DNA of 64,000 nucleotides from Litoribacillus peritrichatus (GTDB taxonomy: Bacteria > Pseudomonadota > Gammaproteobacteria > Pseudomonadales > Litoribrevibacteraceae): the NCBI RefSeq assembly GCF_039537985.1, contig NZ_BAABBN010000007.1, positions 1,178,001 through 1,242,000 on the forward strand. The letters are read 5' to 3'. The notes under the pieces were generated by a model. It searched no databases. It saw only the letters and a program-made list of their open reading frames with translations, and had not been told where the DNA came from. The position numbers and the translations under genes were made by a program. Position 1 is the first letter of the stretch. Each line of letters starts with the position of its first letter. Shown here one piece after another: positions 58,788-64,000 of this stretch.

Positions 58788-59260
58788 ATAAAGTACCAAT
58801 GACGGTGGCGGGTGAGCAGAACCTGCGTGATGAATTAACCCAGCTGAAAACGGAAGATCGCCCGCGTGTTATCGCGGCGATCGCCGATGCTCGTGAACAT
58901 GGCGACTTGAAAGAGAACGCTGAATACCATGCAGCGCGAGAGCAGCAGGGGTTTATTGAGGGTCGAATTCAAGAAATTGAAGGTAAGCTTTCAGATGCAC
59001 AGGTAATTGATGTTACAAAACTTCCAAATAACGGTAAGGTTATTTTTGGTTCTACGGTTGATTTGATCAATCTTGAAACGGATGAGGAAGTTACTTATCA
59101 GATTGTTGGTGAGGATGAGGCTGATATCAAGCAGGGCAAGGTGTCCGTAACTTCTCCTATCTCAAGAGCATTGGTGGGTAAAGAGGAAGAGGATATTGTC
59201 GTGGTTGCAACACCGAATGGTGGTGTTGAGTATGAGATTTCTAAGGTGAGCTACGTCTGA
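58784..59260 (+). CDS. greA: Transcription elongation factor GreA
   Basis: A 158-residue GreA: N-terminal coiled coil with the acidic tip (DAREHGDLKENAEYHAAREQ, key residues Asp-Leu-Lys-Glu-Asn) and a C-terminal FKBP-like domain ending ISKVSY. It stimulates RNA cleavage by stalled RNA polymerase. It overlaps carB by four bases and the next gene by one, so carB-greA-DUF4149 are coupled. Confidence 0.97.
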   Translation: MNKVPMTVAGEQNLRDELTQLKTEDRPRVIAAIADAREHGDLKENAEYHAAREQQGFIEGRIQEIEGKLSDAQVIDVTKLPNNGKVIFGSTVDLINLETDEEVTYQIVGEDEADIKQGKVSVTSPISRALVGKEEEDIVVVATPNGGVEYEISKVSYV

Positions 59261-59673
59261 TGACGGCTCAGGAAGTTCAGCAAAAACCACAGGTAGGTGC
59301 TGGGTCTCGTTTGGTTTTAACCTTCTGGCTGGGTGCGCTTTGGTCAGTGGGGTATCTTGCTATCCCTTATATAGCAAAAACCTTTCCTGATCCGGCTGTC
59401 TGGCAGCCGTTGGCATTGGGTTTGAAGTTTCTCACCATTAATGTAGGTATTTTTTGTGGTTTGATTGTGCTTGTTGCCCGAATCATGGAACTGCAAAATG
59501 AGAGTCGGCCAATTGTAGAGGCGCAGACGACGATAGTTTCTTTGATGTTGATGCTTTCTGGTGTTTACAGTTTTCGGAATTATGAGGCTGTGAAGATAGT
59601 GGCTGAGCAGGACCTGCTGTACGGAATGATTTCTTTATTGGGGATTATTTTTGTTGCAAATCGAAGGGGCTGA
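59260..59673 (+). CDS. DUF4149 membrane protein
   Basis: A 137-residue protein with four hydrophobic helices (about residues 17-37, 48-72, 88-103 and 115-132), of the DUF4149 group commonly found between greA and yhbY in pseudomonads. The function is unknown. The start overlaps the greA stop (TGATG). A terminator follows five bases after the stop. Confidence 0.8.
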   Translation: MTAQEVQQKPQVGAGSRLVLTFWLGALWSVGYLAIPYIAKTFPDPAVWQPLALGLKFLTINVGIFCGLIVLVARIMELQNESRPIVEAQTTIVSLMLMLSGVYSFRNYEAVKIVAEQDLLYGMISLLGIIFVANRRG

Positions 59674-59677
59674 GCTG

Positions 59678-59702
59678 AGGTCACGCATTGCGTGACCTTT
59701 TT
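59678..59702. terminator. Terminator of the carAB-greA operon
   Basis: Nine-base-pair perfect stem AGGTCACGC/GCGTGACCT with three-base loop and five T. It lies between convergent genes. Confidence 0.9.
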
Positions 59703-59722
59703 ATTGATCGCTATTTAGATGA

Positions 59723-60040
59723 TCAACGCATTAAATTGGAGAGTTGTTCGTTACGTTCTTTGGCGATTCGTAAAATAAGAGCAATTTTTCCGATGGTTTG
59801 AACCAGCTCGGCGCGAGTTGAGTTGCACAGCTCTTTAATCAGTTCTGCTCTTGCGTCCCTGTCTCCTACATTAAACTTAACCTTGATTAGCTCATGGTCA
59901 TCAAGCGCTCTTTCCGTTTCTTTGATAAGACCTTCAGAAATTCCATTATCAGAAACTATGATGACAGGGTTAAGGTTATGACCAATGCTGCGGTATTCCT
60001 TCTTCTTAGCGTTGGTTAGTTTGGCGTTTTTATTTGCCAT
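59723..60040 (-). CDS. yhbY: YhbY family RNA-binding protein (CRM domain)
   Basis: A 105-residue CRS1-YhbY domain protein with the GHNLNPVIIVSDNGIS block and a basic N-terminus (KLTNAKKKEYRS). It associates with pre-50S ribosomal particles. It is divergent from ftsH. In many gammaproteobacteria rlmE (ftsJ) lies between yhbY and ftsH; here there is none. Confidence 0.93.
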   Translation of the reverse strand: MANKNAKLTNAKKKEYRSIGHNLNPVIIVSDNGISEGLIKETERALDDHELIKVKFNVGDRDARAELIKELCNSTRAELVQTIGKIALILRIAKERNEQLSNLMR

Positions 60041-60480
60041 TGGTCGTTTTACTCCGATTATTTAAACTGGCGTGGATTGTACAGCATTAACTTGAATTCT
60101 CTAAATAATAGCAGAGGTTTTTTGTGGCTTGTTCTTCGCGAGGGTCTTCTGGTTAGCAAGGTCTTCTGATTAGCAAGGTATCCAGCTGGGTTGAGTGAAA
60201 AGACGTGTCCAAAAACGGGCTTTGATCAGAAATTAGAGATTAACACCTTGAGATTCAATAAAAAGGCCTCATATTTAAAGTTGATGCTTTCAGGGAACTC
60301 TCGGAAGGGTTGTGTATGGGCTCTTGATGCTTTGGGAAACTAAAAAATTACAAAAAATCTCTGGTCGGAATAGAACGGTTTGAGATTGTTTGTTGTCGGA
60401 GTCATACTGTAAGATAGTGAAAAGTAGTTCATTGGCGTGTGCCAAGCATTTATTGCCATATAATTTAAGAGGGTTGTTCC
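60041..60480. other. yhbY-ftsH intergenic region lacking rlmE
   Basis: 440 bases with no gene. It contains a 17-base tandem repeat (60143-60176). The ftsH promoter should be here; a sigma-32-like element was looked for and none was convincing. Confidence 0.6.
60143..60176 (+). repeat. 17-bp tandem repeat, two copies
   Basis: GGTCTTCTGGTTAGCAA followed directly by GGTCTTCTGATTAGCAA, one difference. No coding role. Confidence 0.9.
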
Positions 60481-62436
60481 TTGAACGACGTAATGAAGAA
60501 TTTAATTTTGTGGGCCATTATTGCTACCGTAGTTGTGATGGTGTTGAATAAATTTGATCCATCTCCAACTGCAACCGAGTACAGTTACTCGCAATTTGTT
60601 GAGCAGGTTAAAACAGGCCAGGTGTCTGAAGTTTCAGTTGAAGGGCCAGTGATCAATGGTAAATTGTCAGATGGAACATCGTTTGAGACGGTGCGTCCTG
60701 ATCTTCCGGATTTAGAACTTATTAACGATTTGTTGGCAAACAATGTTTCAGTGGAAGGTACACGTCCGGAGCAGCAGAGCATTTGGACTCAGTTATTAGT
60801 CGCCAGCTTCCCTATTCTTGTCATTATTGTTGTGTTTATGTTCTTTATGCGCCAGATGCAAGGTGGCGGTGGTGGGGGCAAAGGCCCGATGTCGTTTGGT
60901 AAGAGTAAGGCAAGATTGCTGAGTGAAGATCAAATTAAGACGAACTTTACTGACGTTGCCGGAGTTGATGAGGCGAAAGAAGACGTTCAGGAGTTGGTTG
61001 ATTTCCTGAGAGATCCTGGAAAGTTTCAGCGCCTGGGCGGTAAGATTCCGCGTGGCGTGTTGATGGTTGGCCCTCCGGGAACGGGTAAAACGCTTTTGGC
61101 GAAAGCTGTGGCGGGTGAAGCTAAGGTTCCTTTCTTTACTATTTCTGGTTCTGACTTTGTTGAAATGTTTGTGGGTGTGGGTGCATCCCGTGTTCGTGAT
61201 ATGTTCGATCAGGCCAAGAAACAAGCTCCGTGTATTATTTTTATTGATGAGATTGATGCGGTTGGTCGTCATCGTGGCGCTGGTGTTGGTGGTGGTCACG
61301 ATGAGCGTGAACAAACTTTGAACCAGCTGTTGGTTGAAATGGATGGTTTTGAAGCGAACGATGGCATTATTGTTATTGCTGCCACGAACCGCCCTGACGT
61401 ACTAGACCCGGCCTTGCTGCGCCCTGGTCGATTTGACCGGCAGGTAGTGGTAGGTTTGCCTGACATTCGTGGTCGTGAGCAAATTTTGAATGTGCATGTA
61501 CGCAAAGTACCTGTCTCTGACGATGTGAATACGTCTGTAATTGCCAGAGGCACACCGGGTTTCTCTGGCGCGGATTTGGCAAACTTGTGTAACGAGGCTG
61601 CGTTGTTTGCTGCGCGTGCAAATAAGCGCTTGGTTACCATGGCAGAATTTGAACTGGCTAAAGACAAGATTATGATGGGCGCCGAGCGTAAAACCATGGT
61701 CATGTCTGAGAAAGAAAAACTGAATACGGCTTATCATGAGGCTGGTCACGCTATCGTTGGACGTTTGGTGCCAGAGCATGACCCTGTTTATAAGGTGAGT
61801 ATTATTCCTCGTGGTCGTGCATTGGGTGTCACTATGTTCCTGCCAGAGGAAGATAGATACAGCCAAAGTAAGCGAGCCATTGAAAGTTCGATTAGTAGTT
61901 TGTTTGGTGGTCGTATCGCTGAAGAACTAACACTTGGTTTTGAAGGTGTCACAACGGGTGCATCTAATGATATTCAAAGAGCAACCAGCATTGCTCGTAG
62001 CATGGTGACCAAGTGGGGCTTGTCTGAAAAGATGGGGCCATTGATGTATGACGAAGATGATGGTGAAGTATTTCTGGGTCGTTCATCTGGCGGAAGCAGT
62101 AAGGCGATGTCTGGTGTGACGGCTAAACTGATTGATGAAGAAGTCAGGCGTATCGCTGATGAGTGTTATGAGCGTGCCCGGACTATTCTTGTGGATAATC
62201 GTGATAAATTGGACATGATGGCCGATGCTTTGATGAAGTATGAAACCATCGATGCGAAACAAATTGATGACATTATGAATGGCGAAGAACCAAAAGATCC
62301 TGAAGGTTGGGATGATGGGGCCTCGGGTTCAGCTTCGGGTTCCGGTTCTTCGGAAGATAAACCGGATTCTTCGGAAGAGACTAAGAATGTCGACATGAAG
62401 GACTCAAGCGTGGGTGGTCCGGCAAGTCAAAGCTAA
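60481..62436 (+). CDS. ftsH: ATP-dependent zinc metalloprotease FtsH
   Basis: A 651-residue membrane AAA protease: two N-terminal helices (residues 6-22 and 100-120) around a periplasmic domain, AAA domain with GPPGTGKT and FIDEIDA, second region of homology RPGRFDR, and HEAGH zinc site. It degrades misfolded membrane proteins and regulators such as LpxC and sigma-32 in E. coli. The tail is rich in Gly, Ser and Asp. The start is TTG at 60481 after an AAGAGGG site. Confidence 0.97.
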   Translation: MNDVMKNLILWAIIATVVVMVLNKFDPSPTATEYSYSQFVEQVKTGQVSEVSVEGPVINGKLSDGTSFETVRPDLPDLELINDLLANNVSVEGTRPEQQSIWTQLLVASFPILVIIVVFMFFMRQMQGGGGGGKGPMSFGKSKARLLSEDQIKTNFTDVAGVDEAKEDVQELVDFLRDPGKFQRLGGKIPRGVLMVGPPGTGKTLLAKAVAGEAKVPFFTISGSDFVEMFVGVGASRVRDMFDQAKKQAPCIIFIDEIDAVGRHRGAGVGGGHDEREQTLNQLLVEMDGFEANDGIIVIAATNRPDVLDPALLRPGRFDRQVVVGLPDIRGREQILNVHVRKVPVSDDVNTSVIARGTPGFSGADLANLCNEAALFAARANKRLVTMAEFELAKDKIMMGAERKTMVMSEKEKLNTAYHEAGHAIVGRLVPEHDPVYKVSIIPRGRALGVTMFLPEEDRYSQSKRAIESSISSLFGGRIAEELTLGFEGVTTGASNDIQRATSIARSMVTKWGLSEKMGPLMYDEDDGEVFLGRSSGGSSKAMSGVTAKLIDEEVRRIADECYERARTILVDNRDKLDMMADALMKYETIDAKQIDDIMNGEEPKDPEGWDDGASGSASGSGSSEDKPDSSEETKNVDMKDSSVGGPASQS

Positions 62437-62529
62437 TTGAGTATGTGTTTTGTGGGTGTTAGTAAGGCTGAAGGAATAAGTTCAGCGTTGCTAGCACCTT
62501 TTCTGTTTTTGTAACATAAGAATTTTTTC

Positions 62530-63351
62530 ATGCAGTTTGGTTCAATACAGCTCGATCTGGATCGGGTTCATGTGATGGGTGTTCTGAATGTAACACCGGA
62601 CTCCTTTTCTGATGGCGGTCGTTTTGCGACGTTGGATAATGCTTTGATGCAGGCTGAATCCATGTTTCAGTCCGGCGCTACTTTTATTGATGTGGGTGGT
62701 GAGTCCACTCGACCTGGTGCGAAAGAAGTATCTCTTCAGGAAGAGATGGACAGGGTTTTACCTGTGGTTGAGGCGCTTTCAGAAACTCAGGAAGTTGTTA
62801 TTTCAGTGGATAGTAGTTCACCTCAGCTGTTACATGAAGCCTCAAAGATTGGTATGGGGCTGATTAATGATGTCAGGGCGTTACAACGAGAGGGCGCACT
62901 TGAGGTTGCATCGGAAACACAGTTGCCTATATGTTTGATGCATATGCAGGGCAGCCCTCAGTGTATGCAGGAAAATCCAAATTACAAAAATGCGATTGAT
63001 GATATATCGACTTTTTTTGAGGAACGGATACAGGCTTGTATTGGGGCTGGAATCTCAAAAGATAAGTTGATCTTAGATCCCGGGTTTGGGTTTGGTAAGA
63101 CTTTGACACATAATTTGATGTTGCTTAAACAGCTGACAGTGTTTGAGAGGTTTGACTTGCCTTTGTTGGTCGGACTCTCCAGAAAATCGATGCTTGGTCA
63201 AATAACGGGCAAAGAGGTGGCGGAACGGCTAGCGGCAAGTTTGTCATCTTCCGTCATTGCTGCGATGAATGGTGCTCGTATCATTCGAGTGCACGATGTT
63301 GAAGAAACAGTGGATGCTTTAAAGGTAGTGCAGGCAATGCTGGATGTGTAA
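62530..63351 (+). CDS. folP: Dihydropteroate synthase
   Basis: A 273-residue TIM-barrel enzyme joining pterin diphosphate and p-aminobenzoate: MGVLNVTPDSFSDGG, GGESTRPGA, LINDVRAL and DPGFGFGKT (all substrate loops). It is the sulfonamide target. It follows ftsH by 93 bases and precedes glmM, the standard order. Confidence 0.97.
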   Translation: MQFGSIQLDLDRVHVMGVLNVTPDSFSDGGRFATLDNALMQAESMFQSGATFIDVGGESTRPGAKEVSLQEEMDRVLPVVEALSETQEVVISVDSSSPQLLHEASKIGMGLINDVRALQREGALEVASETQLPICLMHMQGSPQCMQENPNYKNAIDDISTFFEERIQACIGAGISKDKLILDPGFGFGKTLTHNLMLLKQLTVFERFDLPLLVGLSRKSMLGQITGKEVAERLAASLSSSVIAAMNGARIIRVHDVEETVDALKVVQAMLDV

Positions 63352-63397
63352 TAAGATTTCCAGGTAGTGGTTGCCTGATAATAATAAGGACATAAAA

Positions 63398-64000
63398 GTG
63401 AGTAAGCGTAAATATTTTGGTACTGATGGTATTCGAGGTCGAGTAGGGCAGGCGCCTATTACTCCTGAGTTTGTTATGAAGCTTGGTTGGGCTGCGGGTA
63501 AGGTGTTTCGCCGGCAGGGAGTCAGTACTATTTTAATCGGTAAGGATACTCGGGTATCAGGTTATATGTTTGAATCTGCGCTCGAAGCTGGTTTGTCGGC
63601 AGCGGGCGTTAATATTGGTTTGTTGGGGCCGATACCAACGCCGGCCATTGCCTACCTTACAAGAACATTTAAGGCGCAGGCGGGTATTGTGATCAGTGCC
63701 TCGCATAATCCTTTTTATGATAATGGGATCAAGTTTTTTTCGGCTCAGGGTACCAAGCTGCCGGATGAGCTGGAAAACCAAATTGAGGCAATGATTGACG
63801 CGCCGATGGAGGTAGTGGACTCCTCTGAGCTAGGTAAGGCGTTTCGAATTGAAGATGCTCGCGGCCGATACGTTGAGTTTTGTAAAAGTCGCGTGTCTGA
63901 TGAGATTAACTTATCGGGCCTGAAGATGGTTGTGGATTGTGCGAATGGCGCGACGTATCAGGTTGGCCCTTCGGTGCTTTCAGAGTTGGGTGCTGATATA
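63398..64000 (+). CDS. glmM: Phosphoglucosamine mutase, 5' part
   Basis: The first 201 codons of GlmM; the gene runs off the window. Visible are KYFGTDGIRG, the metal and phosphate loop TPAIAYLT and the active serine in SASHNPFYDNGIKFF. It converts glucosamine-6-phosphate to glucosamine-1-phosphate for cell-wall precursors. The start is GTG at 63398 with AAGGA upstream. Confidence 0.96.
   Translation, partial: MSKRKYFGTDGIRGRVGQAPITPEFVMKLGWAAGKVFRRQGVSTILIGKDTRVSGYMFESALEAGLSAAGVNIGLLGPIPTPAIAYLTRTFKAQAGIVISASHNPFYDNGIKFFSAQGTKLPDELENQIEAMIDAPMEVVDSSELGKAFRIEDARGRYVEFCKSRVSDEINLSGLKMVVDCANGATYQVGPSVLSELGADI

Noticed and set aside
1..64000. CRISPR arrays, rRNA and tRNA genes
   Set aside because: No regularly spaced repeats, rRNA segments or complete tRNA cloverleafs were seen apart from the tRNA-like part of tmRNA.

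Overview
The window is bacterial chromosomal DNA of moderate-to-low GC, most likely from a marine gammaproteobacterium of the Oceanospirillales/Pseudomonadales type; the genus cannot be fixed from sequence alone. The evidence is the right-hand third, which has the Pseudomonas-like core order ssrA-smpB, ratA-rnfH, bamE, fur, recN, grpE-dnaK-dnaJ, dapB, carA-carB-greA, yhbY, ftsH-folP-glmM, and a tmRNA tag ending in ALAA. Two runs of ten N (24758-24767 and 41326-41335) are scaffold gaps.

Layout. 1-7.3 kb: end of a dienelactone-hydrolase-like gene, a HAD phosphatase, then a zinc-starvation operon (COG0523 metallochaperone, DUF1826, AztD-like lipoprotein, His-rich outer-membrane barrel, zinc-binding lipoprotein-type importer parts AztC/ZnuA and AztB/ZnuB) behind a perfect 24-bp Zur-type palindrome. 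No importer ATPase gene is present. 7.3-14.9 kb: Tat-exported PhoD-like phosphatase, a periplasmic glycerophosphodiesterase, a possible structured RNA, a HAF-repeat protein and an HD-domain protein. 15-19.6 kb: nadV-nadM nicotinamide salvage and a zinc phospholipase C homologue.

19.9-30.5 kb is accessory-looking and rich in NAD/ADP-ribose and phosphoryl signalling: a dead isochorismatase domain fused to a kinase-like domain, a RAMA-like domain fused to a Cys-based phosphatase, an orphan membrane protein with two recently duplicated Sel1 proteins, a DraG-type ADP-ribosylglycohydrolase with a C-terminal hydrophobic tail divergent from an operon nrtR-NADAR-second DraG homologue, and an EEP nuclease/phosphatase. 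No ADP-ribosyltransferase is visible, so the group looks like a removal, repair and sensing arm without its writer.

32-42.7 kb is a composite genomic island in the 3' end of ssrA. It holds higB-higA translationally coupled to an 807-residue TOTE-type primase-helicase, an HTH pseudogene, an XRE/ImmA-PIN toxin-antitoxin pair, an integrase remnant, a 32-bp ssrA 3'-end repeat (38460-38491 and 42725-42756), an AAA15-type ATPase with an overlapping small partner, a 5'-truncated IS66 and a CapW/BrxR-type WYL repressor cut by it. A weaker third ssrA-like scar lies near 36070.

42.7-64 kb is core: trans-translation, metal regulation, heat shock with a sigma-32-type promoter before grpE, recN with SOS-like boxes, lysine and carbamoyl-phosphate synthesis with a likely attenuator before carA, and ftsH-folP-glmM. 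rlmE, usually next to ftsH, is absent from its expected place. The strongest candidates for undescribed biology are the ATPase/small-protein pair, the NAD/ADP-ribose cluster, and the higBA-coupled TOTE gene.
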